This document shows, piece by piece, positions 9,763 through 18,871 of a DNA stretch of 64,000 nucleotides; the stretch's first letter is position 1; the number at the start of each line of letters is the position of its first letter. A program made the position numbers and the translations under genes. Source of the DNA: Geobacter sp. FeAm09 (lineage in GTDB: Bacteria > Desulfobacterota > Desulfuromonadia > Geobacterales > Pseudopelobacteraceae); assembly GCF_008330225.1 (NCBI RefSeq), contig NZ_CP042466.1, forward strand, positions 1,870,501-1,934,500, in the 5' to 3' direction. The notes beneath the pieces are model-generated. The model had not been told where the DNA came from and made no database searches. It was given only the letters and a program-made list of their open reading frames with translations.

Positions 9763-9808
9763 CCGTTTCGGAATCTTTAAAGTGTTGGATGAGAGGAGTT
9801 GGTTAAAG

Positions 9809-10018
9809 ATGCTGATTATTATGAAAAAAAATGCACCTGATGAGACCCTTGACCAGATAAAGGAGTATCTCATCACCCGTGATTTCGATATTCATCAATC
9901 AACCGGCGCCAACCGGACGATCATCGGCGTCATTGGCGATACGGAAACCCTGAACGACCATGAAATCGAGACCATGCCCGGCGTAAGCCAGGTAGTGCGG
10001 ATCAAGAAGGACGACTGA
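9809..10018 (+). CDS. Free-standing DAHP synthase N-terminal (ferredoxin-like) domain
   Basis: A 69-residue protein that resembles the N-terminal ferredoxin-like regulatory domain of type I-beta DAHP synthases (Thermotoga type). The pattern MLIIMKKNAPDE, then STGANRTIIGVIGD, then PGVSQVVRIKKDD matches that domain from its start to the point where the catalytic barrel normally begins. In full-length enzymes this domain mediates tyrosine inhibition. Here a stop codon follows immediately and no barrel-coding sequence is present in any frame before the convergent hisS gene. A good ribosome-binding site (GAGAGGAG, 9791-9798) precedes the ATG, so it looks expressed. It may be a regulatory subunit for the neighbouring chorismate mutase or a remnant of a deleted gene. 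Confidence 0.7.
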   Translation: MLIIMKKNAPDETLDQIKEYLITRDFDIHQSTGANRTIIGVIGDTETLNDHEIETMPGVSQVVRIKKDD

Positions 10019-10031
10019 ATGTGAACGGCAG

Positions 10032-10125
10032 GCCTGCCACGGAGACGCGGAGACGCGGAGAAAACCGCGCAGGAGTTGCCCCTGTGACATGGTCATCTCC
10101 CAATCTCTGAGGCTCTGCGGCATAT
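10032..10125. repeat. Intergenic repeat-like element with inverted arms
   Basis: Between two convergent genes, the 8-base unit GGAGACGC is repeated (10041-10060, about 2.5 copies). A loosely complementary CTCTGAGGCTCTGCGG follows at 10105-10120. The arrangement resembles dispersed intergenic elements built from CACGGAGACGCGGAG-like words and could fold as a weak transcriptional barrier. Only this copy is clear in the window. Confidence 0.35.
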
Positions 10126-10142
10126 GGTTTCCGGGGTGGTTC

Positions 10143-11387
10143 TCAGCCCAGCATATTTTTGATGTCTTCGCTTTTGAGGGGCACCTCGACCTGCCCCCCA
10201 TCCTCCATCCGCTTGAAGGCGGCCTTGCCGGTGACGATTTCGTTCTCCCCGATGACCACGCTGTAGCGGGCCCTCAGCTTGTCGGCGCGGCGCATCTGGC
10301 TCTTCAGGCTTTTGCCTTCGTAGTCCATCTCGACACTCACCCCCGAGCGCAGCAGTTCATGCATCAGCCGGAAGGCAAAATCCCGTTCCCCTGCCCCCAT
10401 GGTGGCGATGAACAGGTCGGGCTGCCGGGAAAAGTCCTTGTCGCCCAGAAGCAGGGCCACGCGTTCGAAGCCGATGGCAAAGCCGATGCCGGGGATGGCC
10501 GGTCCGCCAAGCTGGGAGATCAGGCCGTCGTAGCGCCCGCCGGCCGCAACGGCCGACTGCGACCCCAAAAGGCCGGTCACCAGTTCGAAGGTGGTGCGGG
10601 TGTAGTAATCCAGGCCGCGCACCATGCGGGGGTTGATGGCGTAGGGGGTGGCGGTGGCGTCCAGATAGCTTCTGACGCTGACAAAGTGGTCGGAGCAGGC
10701 CCCGCAGAGATGGTCCAGCATGGAGGGCGCGCCGGCGGTAGCCTCGGCGCAACCCGGCACCTTGCAGTCCAGGGTGCGCAGCGGGTTCGTGGTGAAGCGC
10801 CGTTTGCAATCTTCGCAGAGGAGCTCCAGGCGCTCTTCAAGGAATGCCACCAGCGCCGCCCGGTACGCGGGCCGGCATTCGGGACACCCCAGGGAATTTA
10901 TCTGCAGGGACGGTTCGTCCAGGCCGATTTCCCGGAAGAACTGCACCAGCATGTTCAGCACCTGGGCATCGGCCAGGGGGGCATTGACGCCGGTGATTTC
11001 CGCGCCGATCTGGTGGAACTGGCGGTAGCGCCCCTTCTGCGGACGCTCGTAACGGAACATGGGGCCCAGGTAGTACAGCTTGGCTACCGGGTCCTGGGCA
11101 TAGAGCTTGTGCTCGATAAAGGCCCGCATGACGCTGGCCGTTCCCTCGGGGCGCAGGGTGACGCTGTTGTCGCCCTTGTCGGTGAAGGTGTACATCTCCT
11201 TCTCGACGATGTCCGTGGCGTCGCCGATGGAGCGGCAGAACAGCTCGGTCTTTTCCATGATCGGCACGCGTATTTCGGAAAAGCCGTTCAGTTCGAAAAC
11301 GCGGCGTGCGGCCTGTTCTATATACTGCCATCGATCCGATTCCGTCGGAAGGATGTCGTTGAATCCTTTGATTGCCGTAATGGACAT
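10143..11387 (-). CDS. hisS: Histidyl-tRNA synthetase
   Basis: A 414-residue class II aminoacyl-tRNA synthetase that charges tRNA-His in the cytosol. The N-terminus has the family KGFNDILP sequence, motif 2 is seen as YLGPMFRYERPQKGRYRQFHQ (arms FRYERPQ and RYRQFHQ), and the HisRS signature GLDYYTRTTFE is intact, with the glycine-rich GGRYDGLI preceding it in the usual order of the active site. A C-terminal anticodon-binding domain follows. The length is normal for the family. It runs convergent to the chorismate mutase operon and lies 45 bases downstream of a response-regulator gene on the same strand. Confidence 0.97.
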   Translation of the reverse strand: MSITAIKGFNDILPTESDRWQYIEQAARRVFELNGFSEIRVPIMEKTELFCRSIGDATDIVEKEMYTFTDKGDNSVTLRPEGTASVMRAFIEHKLYAQDPVAKLYYLGPMFRYERPQKGRYRQFHQIGAEITGVNAPLADAQVLNMLVQFFREIGLDEPSLQINSLGCPECRPAYRAALVAFLEERLELLCEDCKRRFTTNPLRTLDCKVPGCAEATAGAPSMLDHLCGACSDHFVSVRSYLDATATPYAINPRMVRGLDYYTRTTFELVTGLLGSQSAVAAGGRYDGLISQLGGPAIPGIGFAIGFERVALLLGDKDFSRQPDLFIATMGAGERDFAFRLMHELLRSGVSVEMDYEGKSLKSQMRRADKLRARYSVVIGENEIVTGKAAFKRMEDGGQVEVPLKSEDIKNMLG

Positions 11388-11432
11388 GGGTATCCTCGGG
11401 TTGCTGAGATAAATAACGTGTGGGGAACGGGG

Positions 11433-12794
11433 TCAGGAAGTGAGCAGAAAATGGCTGACGCAGTTCTTGCCGCTGGACTTGCTGGAGTACATGGCCTTGT
11501 CGGCCATTTCCAGAAGTTCGTACTTGGACAGGGTGTCATCGGGGCAACAGGCGTAACCGATGCTGCAGGTCAGGCGGATATTGTAGCCTTCCGCCGCAAG
11601 GAATACGTGCGATTCGACCCGCTGCCGGATACGTTCGGCCACCATGAGGGCGATATCGCATCCGGTTTCCACCAAAAGGATCGTGAACTCGTCGCCGCCA
11701 TAGCGGATCACCACGTCGACCTCGCGCACCGACTTCTGTGCCAGGGCCCCCATTTCCCGCAGGACCTGGCTTCCCACCAGGTGGCCATAGGTGTCGTTCA
11801 CGCTCTTGAAGGAGTCGATATCGAGAAACAGAACGGCGAGGTGCGACGAATAGCGCTCGGCCCGCTTCAGCTCCTGGTTGAGGGCGACCTCCAGGTAGCG
11901 GTGGTTGAACAGGCCGCTTAAGTCGTCGATGAAGAGCATGTCCTTGGCCCGGGAATAGGTCTCGGCATTCTCGAAGGCCTGCGAAGACTGCTCCAGCAGG
12001 AAGAGGATATTTTTCCGTTCAAGCTGGATGTTGGACAGGCGGCGGCCCGGCTCGTTGAAAAGCACGATCACGCCGTGGAACTGCCCCCTGTTGCAGACAT
12101 ATATCAGGCAGGCCTCTTCGATGCCGTCGCCCGCCTCGCCGGGAAGCGCGAGCATGTCGATCTGGTGGTTCGTCGGCAGGTTCCCCGGGAGCGCTGCCAG
12201 AACGATCTCGCGGTAGTGCTCGGCGCTCTCGGGGGTAAGCCCGCGCACCTCTTTCAGGTCAAGCCGGTTGTCGGCCTGGAAAAAACCGAGATAGCGGCCA
12301 ACGCCGATCTCGCGCGCCAGGGCCTCGACCATGAGATGGTAGATCCGTTCCAGTTCAAGGCAGCTGGCAATGGTCTGGCTGACCTGAAACAGGCTCACCA
12401 TCTTCTTGAGTTCTTCGTTTTCGTTCAAAAGCCTGCGCTGCTGTATGCACAAGGCAACGGAATGACGGAACTCGTCGGGATTGACCGGCTTGAGCAGATA
12501 ATCCCGCGCCCCGTGCTTGAGGGCGAAAATGGCCGATTCCAGATTGGTGTCGCCGGTCACCATGATGACGTCGATATCGGGATTGAACCCCTTGACGCGG
12601 GACAACACCTCCATGCCGTCCACCTCGGGCATGATCAGGTCGGTAATCACCAGGTCGTAGCGGTTCCCGGCCAGCATCTCCAGCCCTTCCCCACCGCCGC
12701 AGGCGCAATCCACCGCATACCCCTCCTTGTGCAGCAAGTCGGAGAAGGCCTCGCGAAAGAAACGGTCGTCTTCTATAATGAGAATTCTTTCCAT
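11433..12794 (-). CDS. Response regulator with GGDEF diguanylate cyclase domain
   Basis: A 453-residue cytoplasmic signalling protein. Residues 1-120 form a receiver domain with acidic pocket EDD (8-10), phospho-acceptor Asp52 in VITDLIMP, and Lys in LLKPV. A central ~150-residue segment resembles a GAF-like sensor. The C-terminal GGDEF domain has an intact active-site motif YGGDEF near residue 364. An RxxD inhibitory site (REVD) lies five residues before GGDEF, indicating product-inhibited synthesis of c-di-GMP. The start at 12794 (MERILIIED) fits receiver domains; an in-frame ATG at 12815 would add seven residues. Neither start has a strong ribosome-binding site. The cognate kinase cannot be assigned from context. 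Confidence 0.9.
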   Translation of the reverse strand: MERILIIEDDRFFREAFSDLLHKEGYAVDCACGGGEGLEMLAGNRYDLVITDLIMPEVDGMEVLSRVKGFNPDIDVIMVTGDTNLESAIFALKHGARDYLLKPVNPDEFRHSVALCIQQRRLLNENEELKKMVSLFQVSQTIASCLELERIYHLMVEALAREIGVGRYLGFFQADNRLDLKEVRGLTPESAEHYREIVLAALPGNLPTNHQIDMLALPGEAGDGIEEACLIYVCNRGQFHGVIVLFNEPGRRLSNIQLERKNILFLLEQSSQAFENAETYSRAKDMLFIDDLSGLFNHRYLEVALNQELKRAERYSSHLAVLFLDIDSFKSVNDTYGHLVGSQVLREMGALAQKSVREVDVVIRYGGDEFTILLVETGCDIALMVAERIRQRVESHVFLAAEGYNIRLTCSIGYACCPDDTLSKYELLEMADKAMYSSKSSGKNCVSHFLLTS

Positions 12795-12888
12795 GACGTG
12801 GGCCCGTGGATGCATGAAAATGCCGTCCCTATCTCTTTACCGCATTTACGCAAGGCATGTCAAATTGCTTTATCCTGTTGCTGCACAA

Positions 12889-15300
12889 TCATTTTGCACC
12901 ATAGGGGGCGTTGACGCTCCACCCCTCCCCGTCGCTGGTCAGTTCTATGGTGCCGTCCCGGTCCGTGCGCCAGGTGCGGATGCCGCGCCGGTTCAGGCGT
13001 TCCAGGGTCTGCCGGGCCGGAAGCCCGAAGCTGTTGTCGCGGCCGGCCGAGATCAGGACCAGGGATGGCGAAACCGTGTCGAGCAGCGCCTCCGACGTGG
13101 AAAAACGGCTGCCGTGATGCCCCGCCTTGAGCACGGTGGAGGCCAGCGGCACCCTGTCCGCCAGCAGGCGCTCCTCGGCGGGGAACCCGGCATCGGCAGT
13201 GAAAAGCATGCTGAACGAGCGATAACGGAGCCGGAACACCAGCGATTCGTCGTTCATCCCCATCTCGTCGTCGGCCGGTCGCCGGGAGGGTCCGCCCCGC
13301 GGCGGGGAGAGCACCGTCACCTCGACACCGTCGGCAAAGGCGAATGTATCGCCCGCGGCCAGGCGCCGGGCCGGAACGTGCCGCTCGGCCAAGGCGGCCT
13401 GCAGCCGTTCATACTCATCTCCGGCGCCTCCCTGGAACGGTTCCCAGAATTCACGCACCGGGAAGGTCCGGACAAGGAACGGCATGCCGCCCATGTGGTC
13501 GGGGTGGCTGTGGGTCAGCACCAGATGGTCGATGCTGCGCACGCCGAGTTTCCACAGGGCCGGCCCCAGGATGTGGCGGCCGAAGTCGCGGCCGGTGTCG
13601 TGCAGATACCCTCCCCCGTCCACCAGCATGGTCTCGCCGCCGGGGGAACGGACCAGCAGCGACTCCCCCTGCCCCACGCTGAGCATGGTGATATGCAGGC
13701 GGCCGTCGGCCGCGGCCGGAGTAGTCACATGCGCCGCAACCGCCAGCAGGGGAGGCAGGGCGCAGAGTGCCGCCGCCCTCCGGGAACGGCGCAGAAAGCT
13801 GACCAGCACCATGAAGCAGATACAGCATGCCATGTCCAGACGGGTAATGCCGTGGAAGGATAAGAGCGGCAGCCGGGCGAACAGCGTCACCAACCGGTTG
13901 GAGAGTGCGGTAAGCTGTGCCGCGCACCATAAGAGCCCCCAGGCCGCGGGCGGGAAGAGGTACACGAACGGCAGGGCGCAGGAACCGACCAGCACCGCGC
14001 CATAGCCCAGGATCGGCACGATCAGGAAGTTGGAGAGGACGCCGTTGAGGGAGGCCTGGTCGAAATAGAACAGGACCGGGACCATGGTGGCGCCCGTCGC
14101 GGCGAGGGATGCGGCGACAAATTGCACCAGGTTGCGCTGCCAGGCCCTCGGCACCCCCCTGATGCGCTCCATGACCGGGGGGACGACGATGACGATGCCC
14201 CACAGGGCCAGGAAGGAAAGCTGAAAGGAGAGGTCGAACAGGCTGGGTGGCGCGAGCACGACCAGAAGAAAGGCCGCGAGCAGCAAGGCATTGAGCGGAT
14301 CGGTTTCCCGTTCGGCATGGAGCGCCAGGACAAAGGTTGCCAGCATGATGACCGAGCGGGAGGTCGCCGGAGCGGCGCCGGAGAGAAAGAGATAGAGCAG
14401 CATGGCCGGCAGCGCGATCAGGAGCGCCGTCCGGCGCAGGTCGAGGCGGAGCGCCAGAAATTCGGAACGGGTCGCCACAAACAGGGTGGCCATGACCATG
14501 AACCAGGCGATGATGCCCACATGAAACCCGGAGATGGAGAGGATATGGTTGACGCCGGCCCTCGTGTAGGCGTCGTTCAGGTCGTCGGGGATGCCTTTCT
14601 GGTCGCCGACCAGGAGGGCGGCCAGAACCGATGACCGTTCCCGATCCGGCACCGCATCCCTGATGAAATCGCCGAGACGGCGTGCAACAAGGTCCGTACG
14701 CCGCAGGAACGAATCCTCCGCCGCGCCGCGGATCAGGATGATCCCCTCCGGCGCGGCGACCCGCCCCGTGGCCGAGACCTCCCGATAGGCCAGGTGGCGC
14801 GCATAGTCGAATTCACCGGGGAGCCCGAGCCGATGGGGGGTGGCAATTCGCGCGGCGCACCGGACCCGGTCGCCCCGCGCCAGACCGGGGTCGCCCCCGT
14901 CCACGAAGAGCATCATCCTGCCGCACGTCGGGACGGGGCGCCCTTCCCTGACGACCCCTTCAACCCGCACCACGAAACTGCACCCGCGGGACGTGGCCGT
15001 TGGCCGCGAATCCACGATCCCCTCCACAATGACCGGGGTGCGGGCGGCAAAATTGCGTATATCGTCTGCCGGGACGGCGGGCTTCGTGTAAGGCTCCAGG
15101 GCGAGGACCCCGAAGGTGAAGAAGAAGGCGGCGGAGCAGAGGAGAAGGGGGACGCGGTTCCGTATCAGGCAACTGAGCAGCAGGCAACAGAAAAGAGCTG
15201 CCGGAAGGCCAAGCGGCACGGTCACGGCCCGGCTGTCCGCCAGGCAGAGCCCGGCAGCCATCGCCCAAAAGGGTATCAGCAGCGGATGGCGTCGGAGCAT
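12889..15300 (-). CDS. comEC: ComEC/Rec2 DNA internalisation protein
   Basis: An 803-residue polytopic inner-membrane protein that forms the channel for single-stranded DNA entry during natural transformation. It has the full ComEC layout: an N-terminal pair of membrane helices with a soluble DUF4131-like region (to ~200), the multi-helix competence domain (~210-490; note HILSISGFHVG, typical of the family), and a C-terminal metallo-beta-lactamase domain beginning with ITMLSVGQGES. The metal site THSHPDHMGG is near residue 593 and HHGSR follows later. The intact C-terminal domain suggests the long, nuclease-bearing form. The gene stands alone between a diguanylate cyclase and a divergent hybrid kinase; comEA is not adjacent. 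Confidence 0.93.
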   Translation of the reverse strand: MLRRHPLLIPFWAMAAGLCLADSRAVTVPLGLPAALFCCLLLSCLIRNRVPLLLCSAAFFFTFGVLALEPYTKPAVPADDIRNFAARTPVIVEGIVDSRPTATSRGCSFVVRVEGVVREGRPVPTCGRMMLFVDGGDPGLARGDRVRCAARIATPHRLGLPGEFDYARHLAYREVSATGRVAAPEGIILIRGAAEDSFLRRTDLVARRLGDFIRDAVPDRERSSVLAALLVGDQKGIPDDLNDAYTRAGVNHILSISGFHVGIIAWFMVMATLFVATRSEFLALRLDLRRTALLIALPAMLLYLFLSGAAPATSRSVIMLATFVLALHAERETDPLNALLLAAFLLVVLAPPSLFDLSFQLSFLALWGIVIVVPPVMERIRGVPRAWQRNLVQFVAASLAATGATMVPVLFYFDQASLNGVLSNFLIVPILGYGAVLVGSCALPFVYLFPPAAWGLLWCAAQLTALSNRLVTLFARLPLLSFHGITRLDMACCICFMVLVSFLRRSRRAAALCALPPLLAVAAHVTTPAAADGRLHITMLSVGQGESLLVRSPGGETMLVDGGGYLHDTGRDFGRHILGPALWKLGVRSIDHLVLTHSHPDHMGGMPFLVRTFPVREFWEPFQGGAGDEYERLQAALAERHVPARRLAAGDTFAFADGVEVTVLSPPRGGPSRRPADDEMGMNDESLVFRLRYRSFSMLFTADAGFPAEERLLADRVPLASTVLKAGHHGSRFSTSEALLDTVSPSLVLISAGRDNSFGLPARQTLERLNRRGIRTWRTDRDGTIELTSDGEGWSVNAPYGAK

Positions 15301-15511
15301 GGAGGGGGCGCAGCTGGTGAGCGGTAATACATCGGTTCATCTCCAGACGAAGATTTCCGGCATCCCGGGCACTGACCGCAGGATCACGTCGAAAACGATA
15401 CCAGAATACCGCGGGAGATACAATATCGTGCCGGCCACTTGAAAACATGGCGATTGGATGGTAGATATGTAAAGGTGAATACCGCCGGCGCGAAGAAAGA
15501 CCCGAGGATCC

Positions 15512-17344
15512 ATGATCCCTGATCAGTCTCATTCCACAAAATCGATGGTTCTGGCTGCCGCGGAATTGAGGCGCTCCTACCGGTACGCCGAGATCAGCCA
15601 GCGCCGGCGGCTCACCCTGGCCGAGGCGATTACCGCTGCAAACCTGCGTTTCATCGAATCCGGCAGCGTCAGCCAGATGGCTTCGATCCTGCTCGACGCC
15701 TCCATGGCGGTCACCAATTCCCCTTTCGGGATGCTCTACGAGTTGCTTCCCAACGGCAGTGCCTCGGTCCAGGCGTTGTCGTTGGCGTCGTTTGACCCGG
15801 TTTCCGACGTGCGCTGCTTCCGCGATATCCAGTACGAAATCCGTCGCCACGGCAGCTATGAGATGAAACGTCACCCCTCGATCTTTTTTGCCGCCGCGGA
15901 GGGGGGCTTGAGCGTTGTCATGGATTCCCCGGCCCATCCCCGCTGGATACCCTGCGCCTGTCCGATCTGCTCTCCCCTTCTGAGCCGTTTCATGGGCATA
16001 CCGCTCAAGATGGGCACCACCGTGGTCGGCATGCTCTGCCTGGCGAACAAGGACAGCGATTATCTGGCGGAGGATGTTGCCGAACTCGAACATTACGCCC
16101 AGACCTGCGCCATGGCCGTGGGCATCGCCAAAGCGGAACTCGGCCGCAAGGCTGCCATGGAACAGGCGCGCCAGGCCCAGAAAATGGAGGCCATCGGACA
16201 ATTGGCGGGGGGGATCGCCCATGACTTCAACAACCTGTTGACCGTGATCAACGGTTATAGCACCCTGCTGCTCCAGAAGCTCGACCCGGATTCGGCGATG
16301 AGCCGGGAGGCCGGGCAGATACTCAACGCCGGGGAGCGTGCCACAACGCTTATCCGGCAGCTCCTGACCTTCAGCCGCCGGCAGATCATCGCTCCCCACC
16401 AGATCCATGTCAACTCCTTCATAACCGGCCTTCAGGAGATTCTTTGCCGGCTGATCGGAGAAAACATCGCCCTCGACACGAAGCTTTCAAGCGATGTGGG
16501 CCTGATCAAGGCCGACCCGGGGCAGATAGAGCAGATCGTCATGAATCTCGTCATCAATGCCCGCGACGCCATCGAGCGGGGCGGCGCCATCACGATCGAG
16601 ACCGCCGGCTGCGGCAGCGACGACACCTTCCTCCGTCGGCAGGGCGATAGCGCGCCGGAAGACTTCATCGTCATTTCCGTCGCGGACAACGGCATGGGGA
16701 TCGCCGACGAGATCGTCGGCAGGATCTTCGAGCCCTTCTTTACCACCAAGGAACAGGGCTCCGGCACGGGATTGGGGCTTGCCACGGTGTACGGCATCGT
16801 CAAACAGAGCGGCGGCCATATCCAGGTACTGACGGAAATCGGCATGGGATCGGAATTCCGCGTCTATCTGCCCAAATGCCACGATCATGCCCAGGCACAC
16901 CCTCCCCTGGCCGCCCCCGTGGCGCACCGGGCCGCTCAGGGAACGACCGGCCTCATTCTGGTCGTGGAAGACGAGCCGTCCGTGCTCGAACTGTCCGCCG
17001 CCACCCTCACATCGTGCGGGTTCGAGGTGTTGACGGCCGCCACCCCCCGGGAGGCACTGCACCTGTTCGAACTTCACGGCCACAGGATCGATCTGCTCCT
17101 CTCGGATGTGGTCATGCCCGGGATGACCGGCCCGGAAATGGCGAAAATCATGCGTGACTCCCATCCGGAGCTGAAGGTCGTTTTCATGTCGGGATACTCG
17201 GAGATGCAGCGCAGCGTCCCGGTTTCTCCCGCCGAACGCCCGAGCTTTATCATGAAACCGTACAACCCGCTTGAGCTGACGCAGATCGTTACCGAACACA
17301 TCAGACCTACCCCCTGGAGCGAAACGAACGGAGACCTTTCATGA
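15512..17344 (+). CDS. Hybrid histidine kinase (GAF-HisKA-HATPase-REC)
   Basis: A 610-residue soluble kinase without transmembrane segments. Residues ~50-215 form a GAF-like sensor that contains a CACPIC cysteine cluster, a possible metal or redox site. The HisKA box HDFNNLLTVINGYS has its phosphorylatable His near residue 237. The ATPase domain shows NLVINARDAI, DNGMGIAD and GTGLGLATVYGIVKQSGG. A C-terminal receiver has EDE and Asp in LLSDVVMPGMTG near residue 531. The downstream response regulator overlaps it by four bases (ATGA), so the two are translationally coupled and probably form one phosphorelay. GAGG precedes the start. Confidence 0.92.
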   Translation: MIPDQSHSTKSMVLAAAELRRSYRYAEISQRRRLTLAEAITAANLRFIESGSVSQMASILLDASMAVTNSPFGMLYELLPNGSASVQALSLASFDPVSDVRCFRDIQYEIRRHGSYEMKRHPSIFFAAAEGGLSVVMDSPAHPRWIPCACPICSPLLSRFMGIPLKMGTTVVGMLCLANKDSDYLAEDVAELEHYAQTCAMAVGIAKAELGRKAAMEQARQAQKMEAIGQLAGGIAHDFNNLLTVINGYSTLLLQKLDPDSAMSREAGQILNAGERATTLIRQLLTFSRRQIIAPHQIHVNSFITGLQEILCRLIGENIALDTKLSSDVGLIKADPGQIEQIVMNLVINARDAIERGGAITIETAGCGSDDTFLRRQGDSAPEDFIVISVADNGMGIADEIVGRIFEPFFTTKEQGSGTGLGLATVYGIVKQSGGHIQVLTEIGMGSEFRVYLPKCHDHAQAHPPLAAPVAHRAAQGTTGLILVVEDEPSVLELSAATLTSCGFEVLTAATPREALHLFELHGHRIDLLLSDVVMPGMTGPEMAKIMRDSHPELKVVFMSGYSEMQRSVPVSPAERPSFIMKPYNPLELTQIVTEHIRPTPWSETNGDLS

Positions 17345-18387
17345 ATGAACACATCCTGATTGTCGATGACGAGGAAATGATCAGAGAACTGCTTGCCTCG
17401 GCCCTCCTCCAGGAAGGCTATGCCTGCCACCTGGCAGCCAACGTGGATGAGGCGTTCACCATTCTGAGCGAACACCCGATCGTACTGGTCATATCCGACA
17501 TCATGATGCCGGGCAGAAGCGGCGTCGATCTGCTGCGGGACATCAAGAAGGTCGATGCCGACATCGCGGTGCTGATGGTCACCGGGCTCTCCGACATGAA
17601 CACCGCGCTGGAGTTCATCCACCTCGGCGCGGACGATTACATCTCCAAGCCCTTCAGCATCAACCGCGTGTTCCTGACGGTCAAGAACCTCCTGGAGAAG
17701 CGCAATCTGGCCATCGAAAAGAAAAACTACCAGATAAGCCTCGAATTCAAGGTCCTGGAACAGACCGAACAGATTCGCCGCACCATGAACGAGTTGCATA
17801 AAGCCTATGACCACACCCTGACCGCCCTGGTCAAGGCCCTGGACGCCCGGGAAAAAGAGGTCGGCTCCCATTCGGAGCGGGTGATGAACTACACCTCGCT
17901 CATGGCCGCCAAGTTGGGTATCCATGGCAACGATCTCGAACAGCTGGCCAAGGGGGCACTGCTCCACGACATCGGCAAGATCGGCATTTCGGACAATATC
18001 CTGCTCAAGCCGGGCGCGCTGAACGACAGCGAATGGGTCGAGATGCGCCGCCATCCCCAGGTGGGCTATGCCATCCTGTCCGAAATCGGATTTCTGAAGG
18101 GCCCGGCCGAGATCATTCTCACCCATCACGAGCGTTTCGACGGCACCGGGTATCCCAAGGGGCTCAAAGGCGAACAGATCCCCATCGGTTCGCGGATCTT
18201 CGCCGTGGTGGACACCCTGGACGCCATGACCTCGGACCGCCCCTACCGGAAGGCGCTCCCGTTCGATGCCGTCACCAGCGAGGTGCGCACCTTCCGCGGC
18301 AGCCAGTTCGATCCCGACATCGCCGACCTCTTTCTTTCCCTGACCCGCAGCCAGTGGGAAGAGTGCGCCGGCAAAAACTTTATCTGA
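17341..18387 (+). CDS. RpfG-like response regulator, REC-HD-GYP c-di-GMP phosphodiesterase
   Basis: A 348-residue protein. The receiver (1-125) has DDEE near residue 9, phospho-acceptor Asp in VISDIMMPG near residue 53 and Lys in SKPFS near residue 102. The HD-GYP domain (~165-335) has HSERV, HDIGKIGI near residue 209, HHERFDGTGYP with GYP near residue 270, and DTLDAMTSDRPYR. All residues required for c-di-GMP hydrolysis appear intact. It starts within the stop codon of the preceding hybrid kinase (ATGA), so it is likely that kinase's direct output. A strong terminator follows 19 bases after the stop. Confidence 0.94.
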   Translation: MNEHILIVDDEEMIRELLASALLQEGYACHLAANVDEAFTILSEHPIVLVISDIMMPGRSGVDLLRDIKKVDADIAVLMVTGLSDMNTALEFIHLGADDYISKPFSINRVFLTVKNLLEKRNLAIEKKNYQISLEFKVLEQTEQIRRTMNELHKAYDHTLTALVKALDAREKEVGSHSERVMNYTSLMAAKLGIHGNDLEQLAKGALLHDIGKIGISDNILLKPGALNDSEWVEMRRHPQVGYAILSEIGFLKGPAEIILTHHERFDGTGYPKGLKGEQIPIGSRIFAVVDTLDAMTSDRPYRKALPFDAVTSEVRTFRGSQFDPDIADLFLSLTRSQWEECAGKNFI

Positions 18388-18405
18388 CGCCATGAGATTG
18401 TACGG

Positions 18406-18443
18406 AAAGAGGGGAACGGCATGAGCCATTCCCCTCTTTTTTT
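18406..18443 (+). terminator. Rho-independent terminator after kinase/HD-GYP operon
   Basis: AAAGAGGGGAA and TTCCCCTCTTT form an 11-bp stem around CGGCATGAGCCA, followed by a run of T residues. Confidence 0.85.
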
Positions 18444-18478
18444 CGTTCCAGCACCTGTCCCCGGGCGGGCGCTTCCGG

Positions 18479-18796
18479 TCAGTCGTCCTCCCAGCCCCCG
18501 TCCAGATCATCGTCGTCCCGGTCGTCCAGGGCATCATCCTCGCCATAGACATCCTCATCCAGGTCGTCCCCGTCCTCCTGGCCTTCGGGCCGGTAGGAGC
18601 CAACCGCCGCAGGGCGCGTGTCGTCCTTTTCGGAGATGCGTTCGAAGCGCACCAGCAGATCCTCGTTGGTGCAGAAACGGTCCTGCTTGTAATCGCACCG
18701 CTCCCGCTCGCACAGATCGAACAGCTGGATCTCGCTGCACAGCCGCTGTACCGGTTTTCCCGTTACGCTTTCCTCGATGTCGTCTTTGCCCGGCAC
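18479..18796 (-). CDS. Small cysteine-containing protein with acidic tail
   Basis: A 105-residue protein of unknown function. The N-terminal half has three or four cysteines in the pattern C-x(10)-C-x(4)-C-x(7)-C (LCSEIQLFDLCERERCDYKQ; DRFCTNED), which could bind a metal. The C-terminal third is almost entirely Asp/Glu-rich (for example DDALDDRDDDDLDGG), likely disordered. The GTG at 18796 was chosen because AAGGGGAGG lies six bases upstream. A GTG at 18823 would add nine residues but has no ribosome-binding site. It sits downstream of fbp on the opposite side from the kinase operon terminator. I do not recognise the family. Confidence 0.65.
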   Translation of the reverse strand: MPGKDDIEESVTGKPVQRLCSEIQLFDLCERERCDYKQDRFCTNEDLLVRFERISEKDDTRPAAVGSYRPEGQEDGDDLDEDVYGEDDALDDRDDDDLDGGWEDD

Positions 18797-18871
18797 GACC
18801 CGCCTCCCCTTAGTGTTCTTCACGGTTGCTTCACTTGTTCTCTCAAGCCCCCTGCGTACGGCTCTTGGGGA

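Noticed and set aside
10032-10125. Repeat between the DAHP-synthase domain and hisS considered as a CRISPR or IS end
   Set aside because: Only about 2.5 short tandem units with no spacers of constant length and no transposase gene nearby.
14960-16408. A 482-residue minus-strand frame spanning the 5' ends of comEC and the hybrid kinase
   Set aside because: It overlaps both well-supported genes in other frames, and its translation has low-complexity His/Gly/Arg composition typical of antisense shadows.
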